From contig NZ_JAGSPA010000005.1 in NCBI RefSeq assembly GCF_019204005.1, positions 62,001-126,000 of the forward strand: a DNA stretch of 64,000 nt, given 5' to 3'. Within the stretch, counting starts at the first letter, position 1, and the number at the start of each line of letters is the position of its first letter. Positions 45,120 through 52,806 of this stretch are shown here, one piece after another. The DNA is from Pacificimonas pallii. GTDB taxonomy: Bacteria; Pseudomonadota; Alphaproteobacteria; Sphingomonadales; Sphingomonadaceae. Both the position numbers and the translations under genes were made by a program. A model generated the notes under the pieces. The model did no database searches. It had not been told where the DNA came from and saw nothing but the letters and a program-made list of their open reading frames with translations.

Positions 45120-46064
45120 TCAGATGGCGACGGTGAACTTCCGGGCGCAGAATTCGCAATCCACGTTCACCATGCCGTCTTCATCCCTGAGCTCGGCGCG
45201 ATGCTCCTCCGGCAGGGTGCCAAGCCGGCCGGCAATATGCTGCGCGGAACAGCGGCATCCGCGTGACAGCGGCGTTGCGGGCAGGGTGCGCACTTCATCC
45301 TGATTGAAAAGCCGCCAGGTGAGTTCCTCAAGCTTCAGGTCCGGGTCCGTCAGTTCGTCCGCCGTCACGGTCGCGGCGAGGGCATTGAGGTGAGCCCAGT
45401 CCTCATCGGCGGCCGCCATGGTATCCTCGACATGCAAGCGGGTCTGGCCATCCTCGCCGCGCGGCAGATGCTGTACCATCAGGCCGCCGGCATGCCAGGC
45501 GCCGTTTTCGTCCCGGCGTACCGCCGCGCGCAGGACCGTCGGGATCTGCTCGGAGGATTCAAAATATTGGGTAAAGGCCGCACACAGATTTTCGCCCTCC
45601 AGCGGGACGATGCCCTGAAACCGCTCCTCGGCGTTTTCCGGTTCCAGCGTGACGGCGAGATATCCTTCGCCGAACAGCGCGGGGAGGTCAGCACCCTGAG
45701 GCAGCGCCGCGACCCTGTCCGCGTCAAAGCCGCAATAACCGCGCAGTTCGCCCGCGCGGTAGTCGCAGACGATGAGCCCGATGGCACCGTTCTCCGCCTT
45801 TGCCTGTACGGTCGTCTGACCGCCATCGCCCTTCAGCGCGCTGCCGATCAGGGCGGTCAGAACGAGCGTTTCGCCAAGCGCCTTTGCAACGGGCGCGGGA
45901 TAATCATGCGCACTGAGGATCACCCCAAGCGTATCGCCAAGGCGCATGACGCGCCCGCGTCCCGCGCGCAGCGGAATGGTGAACCCCATGACCCGATTGT
46001 CCTCTGGCGAAGGGGCATGGATGGCGGCGGCGCTTTGCGGCGTCCGTTGTGTCGTGCTGGTCAT
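45120..46064 (-). CDS. hslO: Redox-regulated chaperone Hsp33
   Basis: Cytosolic holdase activated by oxidation (314 aa). The four zinc Cys near the C-terminus are seen: CRC and then CEFC about 35 residues later, the Hsp33 C-X-C...C-X-X-C set. The N-terminal domain has LGETLVLTALIGSALKGDGG. It lies after argF on the same strand, probably the same transcript. Confidence 0.95.
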   Translation of the reverse strand: MTSTTQRTPQSAAAIHAPSPEDNRVMGFTIPLRAGRGRVMRLGDTLGVILSAHDYPAPVAKALGETLVLTALIGSALKGDGGQTTVQAKAENGAIGLIVCDYRAGELRGYCGFDADRVAALPQGADLPALFGEGYLAVTLEPENAEERFQGIVPLEGENLCAAFTQYFESSEQIPTVLRAAVRRDENGAWHAGGLMVQHLPRGEDGQTRLHVEDTMAAADEDWAHLNALAATVTADELTDPDLKLEELTWRLFNQDEVRTLPATPLSRGCRCSAQHIAGRLGTLPEEHRAELRDEDGMVNVDCEFCARKFTVAI

Positions 46065-46099
46065 GCCGCGCTATGTAGGGACGCCGACACCGCCCTACA

Positions 46100-46131
46100 A
46101 TTCAGCCATTCAGCCATTCAGCCATTCAGCC
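46100..46131. repeat. Four tandem copies of the 8-mer ATTCAGCC at the argF stop
   Basis: Perfect head-to-tail copies at 46100, 46108, 46116 and 46124. The argF stop (46118-46120) lies inside the array, and the repeat itself contains TGA on the coding strand, so changes in copy number would hardly alter the protein. Confidence 0.9.
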
Positions 46132-47050
46132 TGCCCAGACAGTACAGCATCACAGCCTTCTGCGCGTGGACACGGTTTTCCGCCTCTTCGAAGACCAGCG
46201 ATTGCGGCCCGTCGATAACGGCCTCCACCACCTCTTCGCCGCGATGGGCGGGCAGGCAGTGGAGGAAAATCGCATCGCTGGCCGCCTTCGCCATCAAAGC
46301 CTCGGTCACCTGATAGGCGGACAGCGCCACCATGCGCTTGTTCTTGTCCTTGTCACCCATGGAAACCCACGTGTCGGTGACAATGACGTCCGCGCCGCTG
46401 ACGGCTTCCTCCGGATTGCGGATCACTTCGATCCTGCCGCCGCGCGCCTCCGCAGCCGCGACGTAGCGCGGATCGGGATCGTAGGCGGCGGGGGTGGACA
46501 GGCGCAGCGTGAAACCGAGCAGGCCCGCCGCTTCGATGATGGAGTGGCAGACATTATTGCCATCGCCCAGCCAGGTCCAGATCGTCCCGTCGACATTGGC
46601 GCCGCGCGCCTCCTCGACCGTTATGATATCCGCGATGACCTGGCAGGGATGGGTTTCGTCGGTCAGGGCATTGATGACGGGGACGCCGCCTGTTTCGGCC
46701 ATGCGGATGAGCTTGTCATGATCGTCCGTGCGCAGGGAGATAATGTCGGCGAAGCGACCGAGGACCTTCGCCGTGTCCTCGATGGTTTCGCCGCGCCCAA
46801 GCTGCATGTCGCCCGCGGACAGTGTCTGGACGGTACCGCCGAGCTGCCTCATCGCCAGTGCCATTGACAGGCGTGTGCGGGTCGAGCTTTTTTCGAAGAT
46901 CGACGCCAGCTCGTGGCCCGCCAAGGGAGCATCGGCATCCACCATGCCGCGCGGCCGGCCCGCGCGCGCGGCCTTGCGCCGCTTCGCTTCATCGAGAATC
47001 GCGCGGACGGCCTGCGGGCCAAGGGGCTCGAGGTCCAGAAAATGGGGCAT
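46118..47050 (-). CDS. argF: Ornithine carbamoyltransferase
   Basis: Makes citrulline from ornithine and carbamoyl phosphate in arginine synthesis (310 aa). The ATG at 47050 (MPHFLDLEPL) is chosen for its family-like start. Carbamoyl-phosphate site SSTRTRLSM, HPCQ in DETHPCQVIAD, ornithine-side loop DTWVSMGDKDKNKR, and HCLPAHRGEEV are all present. It lies 26 bp after argD. Confidence 0.97.
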   Translation of the reverse strand: MPHFLDLEPLGPQAVRAILDEAKRRKAARAGRPRGMVDADAPLAGHELASIFEKSSTRTRLSMALAMRQLGGTVQTLSAGDMQLGRGETIEDTAKVLGRFADIISLRTDDHDKLIRMAETGGVPVINALTDETHPCQVIADIITVEEARGANVDGTIWTWLGDGNNVCHSIIEAAGLLGFTLRLSTPAAYDPDPRYVAAAEARGGRIEVIRNPEEAVSGADVIVTDTWVSMGDKDKNKRMVALSAYQVTEALMAKAASDAIFLHCLPAHRGEEVVEAVIDGPQSLVFEEAENRVHAQKAVMLYCLGRLNG

Positions 47051-47076
47051 GATGCTGCTCCTGATTGGCGGCCGAA

Positions 47077-48276
47077 CTAGCCGGCCGTGCCGGTTGCCTT
47101 GGCTTCGCGATAGGCGTTCGCCGCCTCGGTCAGCGCCCGCGTACATTCGGCGATATGACTGTCATCGATGTTGAGAGGCGGCAGGATCCGGACGATGTTA
47201 TCGCCCGCGGCGACCGTCAATATGCCGTACTGGCGCGCGAAATTCACGAAGGGACGCGTGGCCTCGGTCATGCGGATGCCGAGCATCAGCCCCATGCCGC
47301 GCACGCTTTCGAACAAATCGTCATGGTTCGGAATCCACTGTTCCAGCGCGTGGCGCAGGCGTTCGCCGGTTTCCTGGACCTGGGTCAGAAACGCGGGCTC
47401 GGCAACCACGTCGAGGACGGCAAGACCCGCGGCCATGCCAAGCGGATTGCCGCCATAGGTGGAGCCATGCGTGCCGACCGTCATGCCGTACGCCGCCTTT
47501 TCCGTGGCAAGGCAGGCACCGAGCGGGAAGCCGCCGCCAATTCCCTTGGCAATCGCCATGATGTCGGGCTCGATACCGTACTGCTCATACGCGAACAGCG
47601 TACCGGTGCGGCCGACGCCGCACTGTACCTCGTCCAGGATCAGCATCAGGTCATGTTCGTCGCAAAGATCGCGCAGACCCTTCAGGAATTCCGGCGTCGC
47701 GGGCAAGATGCCGCCTTCGCCCTGGACGGGCTCGACCATGATCCCGGCGGTGCTGTCGCTAATGAGCGCCCTGACGGCGTCCAGATCATTGAACGGGGCG
47801 TGGTCCGACCAGTCGGGCAGGGGTTCGAACGGCGTCCGCAGTTTTTCAGAACTGGTCGCGGAAATCGCAGCAATGGAACGCCCGTGGAAGCAATTGTGGA
47901 ACGTGATGATGCGGTTGCGCTCCGGGTGTTCGTTCACATGCTGATAGGCAAGGGCGGTCTTCGCAGCGCATTCGAATGCCTCCACGCCGGAATTCGTGAA
48001 GAATACGGTATCGGCGAAGGTCAGCTCAACGAGCTTCTCCGCCAGCTTCCACTGCCCCGGAACATTGTAGAGGTTCGACGTGTGCATCAAGGTCGCGGCC
48101 TGGTCCTGGATCGCCTTGGTGAGATGCGGGTGGCCATGGCCGAGGCAGTTGACGGCGATACCGCTGGCAAAATCGAGATATTTCTTGCCATCGGCGCCGT
48201 ACAGATACGCGCCCTCCCCGCGTACGGGTTCCACCTCACAGCGGGCATAGGTTGGCATCAGGGCGGGAATGGTCAT
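47077..48276 (-). CDS. argD: Acetylornithine/succinyl-diaminopimelate aminotransferase
   Basis: Class III PLP aminotransferase (399 aa). Marks: NSGVEAFECAAKTA, FHNCFHGRS, LILDEVQCGVGRTG and AIAKGIGGGFPLGA with the PLP Lys. Length and neighbour argF fix it as ArgD. Its 5' leader has a strong hairpin 37 bp upstream of the start. Confidence 0.95.
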   Translation of the reverse strand: MTIPALMPTYARCEVEPVRGEGAYLYGADGKKYLDFASGIAVNCLGHGHPHLTKAIQDQAATLMHTSNLYNVPGQWKLAEKLVELTFADTVFFTNSGVEAFECAAKTALAYQHVNEHPERNRIITFHNCFHGRSIAAISATSSEKLRTPFEPLPDWSDHAPFNDLDAVRALISDSTAGIMVEPVQGEGGILPATPEFLKGLRDLCDEHDLMLILDEVQCGVGRTGTLFAYEQYGIEPDIMAIAKGIGGGFPLGACLATEKAAYGMTVGTHGSTYGGNPLGMAAGLAVLDVVAEPAFLTQVQETGERLRHALEQWIPNHDDLFESVRGMGLMLGIRMTEATRPFVNFARQYGILTVAAGDNIVRILPPLNIDDSHIAECTRALTEAANAYREAKATGTAG

Positions 48277-48312
48277 CTCGGCATATCCTTCGGTCGGAAA
48301 TTCGAATGCAAA

Positions 48313-48336
48313 GAGGCGGCACCGCCGTGCCGCCTC
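48313..48336 (-). other. Perfect hairpin in the argD leader
   Basis: GAGGCGGCAC (48313-48322) and GTGCCGCCTC (48327-48336) pair fully around CGCC. On the minus strand it is followed by TTTGC. It lies 37-60 bp before argD, so it could be an attenuator or an mRNA-stability element. No leader peptide is obvious. Confidence 0.55.
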
Positions 48337-48454
48337 GATATGGCATGTGAATTAGGGCTGCGATGGGGGGCAGTCAAACGATGCGGTAAAGCGGGGGCGG
48401 GGCAGCGGCGCAGGCGAGGCGGGAGCCACACCCGGCTTCGTGCGTTCTCCCGCC

Positions 48455-49078
48455 ATGACGATCCCGCTCCGCCGCGCCGCCCTCCTGTCATCCCTCATCG
48501 GATTTGGCCTGTCGGCCTGCGCCGCGCCCGCGCCTGAAATGGGCGTGGATGCGGCCCTGATGGTGCCCGGCGCGGATAGCTGGGAGGCGGCCATTCTTCC
48601 TGAAGATGCCGTTCGGCTTGGCAATCGCGCGAATATCTGGCGCGATGCGCTCGCCCTGACCGCCGCGGCCAATCCCGGCCTGATTGCGAGGGAAGGTGCC
48701 ATTCTGCAGCAGGGCGGGGCGAGCGATGCGGTGCCTGCCAGCGGCGATTACCGCTGCCGCACGATCAAGCTGGGCGTCGAGGCCCTTGGCGGCATCGCCT
48801 ATGACTGGTTCCGCTGCCGCGTCGACGACGTGGATGGCCAGACATGGCTGGTCAAGGAGACCGGTTCCCAGCGGCAATCGGGGCGCGTTTTCGGCGGCGG
48901 CGTGTTTCTGGGCGGCTTCGCGCTTGGCGACGAAAGCGGCGCCGTTGCCTACCGCGCGCTGGCGGACCGCAATGTCGTCGGGATGTTGGAGATGTTGAGC
49001 GCCGGGCATTACCGGCTGGTGCAGCCGCAGCCCGCCCATGAATCGATGCTGGATATTCTGGAGATGAAGGCGCGTTAG
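48455..49078 (+). CDS. DUF4893 family lipoprotein-like protein
   Basis: An exported protein (207 aa) with a signal ending GLSAC (lipid Cys near residue 21), of the DUF4893 family, function unknown. Family-like blocks: DYRCRTIKLG and YDWFRCRVDD, whose Cys may pair, and QPQPAHESMLDILEM at the end. No clear ribosome site; a GTG at 48440 is an alternative start. It diverges from argD. Confidence 0.78.
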   Translation: MTIPLRRAALLSSLIGFGLSACAAPAPEMGVDAALMVPGADSWEAAILPEDAVRLGNRANIWRDALALTAAANPGLIAREGAILQQGGASDAVPASGDYRCRTIKLGVEALGGIAYDWFRCRVDDVDGQTWLVKETGSQRQSGRVFGGGVFLGGFALGDESGAVAYRALADRNVVGMLEMLSAGHYRLVQPQPAHESMLDILEMKAR

Positions 49079-49144
49079 CGGCGGCCCTGCCCGCAAACGC
49101 AGATCGTGGGATGGCCGTATCCGCCCTTGCGGCGGCGTTTCCCG

Positions 49145-49981
49145 CTAATTCTTGATCCGCCAGCCGGTGGAAAGAACCCGGTAGCAGGCCGCGAGCAAGG
49201 CGAGGTTGATGCCCGTGAGGACAATCATCCCCTGGCCGATCGGCCCGTCGGCCACGCCAAGAAAGCCATAGCGAAACCCGTCGATGACGTAGAAGAACGG
49301 GTTCCCAAGGCTGATCGTGCGCGCAAGTTCCGGCAGGCGCTCGATGACGTAGAATGTTCCCGACAATAGCGACAGTGGCTGCACCAGGAAATTCGTCACC
49401 GCTGCCGCATGGTCGAACTTGTCCGCCCACAGGCCCACAAGAATGCCAAGCAGGGCCAGCATGATCATGCCGGACAGGCCGAAGAAAACGATGGCCCATG
49501 GTTCGCGAATCACCGGGCTGACGCCGGGCCATAGCCACATGGCGAGGTAAACCGCGGCGCCGACGAGCAGGCCGCGCGTGACGGCGCCCGCGACGAAGCT
49601 GACGAGCAATTCCCATGTCGATAGCGGCGGCATCAATATGTCGACGATCGTGCCCTGGATCTTCCCGATCAGCAGGCTGGACTGGCTGTTCTGGAACGCG
49701 TTTTGGATCATGGCCATGATGATGAGGCCGGGGGCAAGGAAGTCGTTGAAATCAAAGCCCAGCACCTGCCGGTCCCCGCGGCCGAGCGCGACGGTGAAGA
49801 TCGCCAGAAACAGCAATGTCGTAATCGCCGGCGCCCAGACAGTCTGCAACTGCACCTTGAAGAAACGCTTCACCTCCTTCATGTAGAGCGTCTGCAATCC
49901 CCGCCAGTTGATGAACGGGATCAGCGGCACGCCCGGCTCCGGGTGCTTCGCGGTCGCGATGGGTTTGGGCTTGGTGCTCAT
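49145..49981 (-). CDS. ABC-2 type transporter permease
   Basis: Inner-membrane permease (278 aa) with about six helices. Blocks such as APGLIIMAMIQNAFQNSQSS, LLSGTFYVIERLPELAR and NPFFYVIDGFRYGFLG are characteristic of ABC-2 permeases of the NodJ/YadH type. No ATPase gene adjoins, so it must pair with one elsewhere. The start at 49981 (MSTKPKP) is chosen over one 51 bp upstream. It diverges from gcrA. Confidence 0.9.
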   Translation of the reverse strand: MSTKPKPIATAKHPEPGVPLIPFINWRGLQTLYMKEVKRFFKVQLQTVWAPAITTLLFLAIFTVALGRGDRQVLGFDFNDFLAPGLIIMAMIQNAFQNSQSSLLIGKIQGTIVDILMPPLSTWELLVSFVAGAVTRGLLVGAAVYLAMWLWPGVSPVIREPWAIVFFGLSGMIMLALLGILVGLWADKFDHAAAVTNFLVQPLSLLSGTFYVIERLPELARTISLGNPFFYVIDGFRYGFLGVADGPIGQGMIVLTGINLALLAACYRVLSTGWRIKN

Positions 49982-50056
49982 GCCGGTCGTCGATAGTGGT
50001 GCGCCCTTCGCCTCGCAAGTCGCGCGAGACATATGAATTTGGAGTAAGCCCCGCCC

Positions 50057-50755
50057 ATGTCATGGACCGATGAACGTATCGCCATTCTCAGCCGCCTTTG
50101 GGAAGAGGGCCACCCCGCGTCGAAAATTGCCGAGGAGCTGGGCGGGGTCACCCGCAATGCCGTGATCGGCAAGGCGCACCGCCTTGGCCTTGAAAAGCGC
50201 CCGAGCCCGGTGAAGTCGGACGCCGGCAAGAAGAAGGCCGCGGCAAAGCCCGCGCCCGCGAAACCGAAAAAGGCGCCTGCGCCCAAGGTGAAGCCGCCAG
50301 AGCCCGTCAAGCCTGTCGTGGCAGCACCGGAAATCCCGGCCGCCGCGGAACCTGTGGTAGAGGTGGAGGATGACGAAGAGGAGGTCGTGGTCGCCATCGA
50401 TCCGAAGGTGCCGCTGTCCGCGCGCTCCGACGTCGATCAGTCGACGACGGCCGCGCCGCGTATCCAGATTCACGACCCGCGGCCCGCGCCGCGTCCCGCC
50501 CCGAAAAAGCCGCTGCGTCCTGCGCGCAGCAGCGAGGCGGTCAAGGACAAGACCTCGCTGCTCGACCTGAACGAGCGCACCTGCAAATGGCCGATCGGTC
50601 ATCCCGGCGAGGCGGAATTCCATTTCTGCGGCGGCAAGTCGGAGCCCGGTTTTCCCTATTGCAATGCGCACTGCGCGGTCGCCTATCAGGCCCAGCAGCC
50701 ACGCAAGGATCGTCCGGGCCGTACGCCGATGCCGAACCTGCCGCGCCCGCGATAG
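50057..50755 (+). CDS. gcrA: Cell-cycle regulator GcrA
   Basis: Alphaproteobacterial cell-cycle factor (232 aa) that binds sigma-70 holoenzyme and methylated GANTC promoters. The N-terminal DNA-binding domain is MSWTDERIAILSRLWEEGHP followed by SKIAEELGGVTRNAVIGK, the hallmark of GcrA. A long Lys/Pro/Ala linker (about 55-165) leads to the C-terminal domain (ERTCKWPIGHPGEAEFHFCG) that binds RNA polymerase. GGAG lies upstream. Length is larger than in Caulobacter (about 173 aa) because of the linker. Confidence 0.96.
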   Translation: MSWTDERIAILSRLWEEGHPASKIAEELGGVTRNAVIGKAHRLGLEKRPSPVKSDAGKKKAAAKPAPAKPKKAPAPKVKPPEPVKPVVAAPEIPAAAEPVVEVEDDEEEVVVAIDPKVPLSARSDVDQSTTAAPRIQIHDPRPAPRPAPKKPLRPARSSEAVKDKTSLLDLNERTCKWPIGHPGEAEFHFCGGKSEPGFPYCNAHCAVAYQAQQPRKDRPGRTPMPNLPRPR

Positions 50756-50758
50756 GAA

Positions 50759-50784
50759 CAGGACGGAAGTTCAGGACGGAAGTT
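50759..50784 (+). repeat. 13-bp tandem duplication after gcrA
   Basis: CAGGACGGAAGTT occurs twice head to tail (50759-50771 and 50772-50784), directly after the gcrA stop. Probably a replication slip. Confidence 0.8.
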
Positions 50785-50864
50785 CAATTATATGTTCAGG
50801 GGGTGCCCGGACGGTGAGTTCCGGGCATCTGCCCTGGATCTGTCACAAGACGTGGATACCGGTC

Positions 50865-50992
50865 CGGTCTGCGCGGGTATGACATTTGTCCGATATGCCA
50901 TGCCAAAGACCGATCATCCTGAGCGCGGTCGAAGGACGCATAATGATCTTGCAGCGGCTTGGGCGCGTCACTCGACTGCGCTCAGGATGATC
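50865..50992. repeat. Intergenic repeat cluster with inverted copies
   Basis: ATCATCCTGAGCGCGGTCGA begins at 50913 and returns inverted (TCGACTGCGCTCAGGATGAT) at 50973-50992, so they can fold into a long hairpin. Another copy lies at 30159-30182. A decayed CCGG-type palindrome lies at about 50865-50885. The 327-bp gap between gcrA and the bactofilin gene holds no gene. Confidence 0.65.
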
Positions 50993-51082
50993 AGGATTAG
51001 TATGTTGCGGAGACAAATGTGGCGGACAGCTCCGCCGCAGACAATTCAGCCTGCAGCCCTATAATCCCCTGGCGCCTGGATT

Positions 51083-51553
51083 CTATTCAGCCACCTTCGG
51101 TGCGGGCGCGGATGCCCTCTTCGCTTCTGCGACCAGTTTCAGTTCGCTCGCCGTCCCCTTGTGGCTGAGACGGCCATCGGTCTGGGCGCCGGCCTTCATG
51201 TCGATGCGCGTATAGCTGATGTCACCGCTGGTTCTGGCGGAGTTTTCGATGGTTAGTTCATCGGCGGAGATGGAGCCGCTGACGGAGCCGGCGATGCGGG
51301 CCTCACCGGCGGTGATGGCACCCTCGATATGACCGCTTTCGCCGAGCACGAGCACGGCGCATTTCACATCGCCTTCGACGCGGCCTTCGATATGAAGGTC
51401 GCCCTGCGCGGCGATATTGCCCGTGACGGTCACGCCCTCGCCAAGCACGGAGAACGGGCCACTGGCAGGGCCGCCGCCGCCGCGTTTTGGTTCAGCCCGC
51501 ATCGGGCCTGGTCCTGCCGTCTCCGGCTGCGAGGTTTTGGATTTCGAGAACAT
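51083..51553 (-). CDS. Bactofilin family protein
   Basis: Cytoskeletal polymer-forming protein (156 aa). The central DUF583 domain is a beta-helix with repeated G-x-I/V turns (VTVTGNIAAQGDLHIEGRVE, ESGHIEGAITAGEARIAGSV), between disordered tails. The ATG at 51553 lies inside the end of the M23 gene (62-bp overlap). Bactofilins often sit beside M23 peptidases and direct local cell-wall synthesis. Confidence 0.91.
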   Translation of the reverse strand: MFSKSKTSQPETAGPGPMRAEPKRGGGGPASGPFSVLGEGVTVTGNIAAQGDLHIEGRVEGDVKCAVLVLGESGHIEGAITAGEARIAGSVSGSISADELTIENSARTSGDISYTRIDMKAGAQTDGRLSHKGTASELKLVAEAKRASAPAPKVAE

Positions 51554-52610
51554 GGGGTGCGGCCTCCAGAAATGGACGTGGATCAACGGCCTTGCCATCG
51601 ATGCGGACTTCGAAATGCAGGTGCGTGCCGGTCGACCGCCCCGTCGAACCCATGCCGCCAATCCGCGCACCGCGCGCGACCCGCTGACCGGGCTTCACGT
51701 CGATACGCGACAGATGTGCGTAACGGGTGCGAATGCCGCGCCCGTGGTCGAGCACGACGATGTTGCCATAGCCGCGAAGCCGCGTGGCCCTTGCCACACG
51801 CCCGGGTGCCGCGGCGAGGATCGGCTCGCCATGCCGTCCGCCAAAATCCTGCCCCATATGCATGGCAGGCGCGCGGGTGATCGGGTCGTAGCGGAAGCCG
51901 AACTTGCTCGTCAGGCTCATCTGCTTCGCCGGGGCGGCGGACGGAACCTGCATGAGCGCGCTTTCCAGCCGCTCCATCCGGTCCATCGCGGCGGCCATGT
52001 CGAGAAAGGCGGTGTCCTGAGCGCTGCCGGCTTCGTTGCCGAACGGTATGAAGGGGCCGCCCTGTCCAGTGCGGGCACCCAGAAGGCGGGCCGGTTTCAG
52101 ACCGAGGCGGGCGATCTTCGCCTCCGCCCTCGCGCTGCGGGCCCTGGCGATGCCGGTAATGGTCGCGGCGAAGGCGAGCTGGCGCGCTTCCATGTCGATG
52201 AGGCGGCCCAGTCCCGGAACCGCATTCCTCGCCGTGTCCCCCGCGGCAACCGGAGCGGCCGTCTCAGCGGCGGGAAGGTCGCCGAAATAGCGCCTCGCCA
52301 GGCCCTCCAGCGCCTCTTGCCGACCCTCCAGCAGGTCCGCGCGGTCATCGACCGAACCGCGATAGGCCTGAACCGCATTCGCCGTGCGCGCGATTTTGGC
52401 GGCCTTCGCACTGATAGCGATTTCGGTCTGGTGCGCCTGATACTGCCGGGCGAGCATGATGCCCGAGACGGTGAGCCATGCAAGCATGGCGAAGACGAGC
52501 GCGGCAAGGATGCCCAGCTGCACGCGGCTGCTGATCGTCAGATATCGGATGCGCCCCTCGCTGCGCATGTAAAATTCTCGGTCCGGAAAGCTGTCAGCGA
52601 TCCGGGACAT
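51492..52610 (-). CDS. M23 family peptidoglycan endopeptidase
   Basis: Cell-wall hydrolase (372 aa from the ATG at 52610; a GTG at 52637 and an ATG at 52568 are alternatives). One membrane helix (LGILAALVFAMLAWLTVSGIM), a coiled, Ala-rich periplasmic segment (about 60-220), then the LytM domain with zinc ligands in MHMGQDFGG and HLHFEVRIDG. Its gene runs 62 bp into the bactofilin gene. In other bacteria such M23 proteins are steered by bactofilin. Confidence 0.91.
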   Translation of the reverse strand: MSRIADSFPDREFYMRSEGRIRYLTISSRVQLGILAALVFAMLAWLTVSGIMLARQYQAHQTEIAISAKAAKIARTANAVQAYRGSVDDRADLLEGRQEALEGLARRYFGDLPAAETAAPVAAGDTARNAVPGLGRLIDMEARQLAFAATITGIARARSARAEAKIARLGLKPARLLGARTGQGGPFIPFGNEAGSAQDTAFLDMAAAMDRMERLESALMQVPSAAPAKQMSLTSKFGFRYDPITRAPAMHMGQDFGGRHGEPILAAAPGRVARATRLRGYGNIVVLDHGRGIRTRYAHLSRIDVKPGQRVARGARIGGMGSTGRSTGTHLHFEVRIDGKAVDPRPFLEAAPHVLEIQNLAAGDGRTRPDAG

Positions 52611-52806
52611 CAATCGAACAAAGATAAGCGGCCCCACTTACAAACGGGCACGGCATGCAGGAACCCTCCCCAACACGATGTGCACGAACATGGTTAATGC
52701 CGATTTTGGCGATTCGATCAACCATGGGCCGTGAAACGCGTCTCAGCACCGGCGCCGCCCGTCGCAAATCGAAGCCGATTTCGATGACGGCCCTGTGCGC
52801 GTGACG

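Noticed and set aside
47065-48537. A 490-codon open frame on the plus strand
   Set aside because: Antisense of argD, no domain, no ribosome site. The same holds for long frames opposite phaC (52795-54255), the MCE permease (20324-21334) and the aminotransferase (54525-55880).
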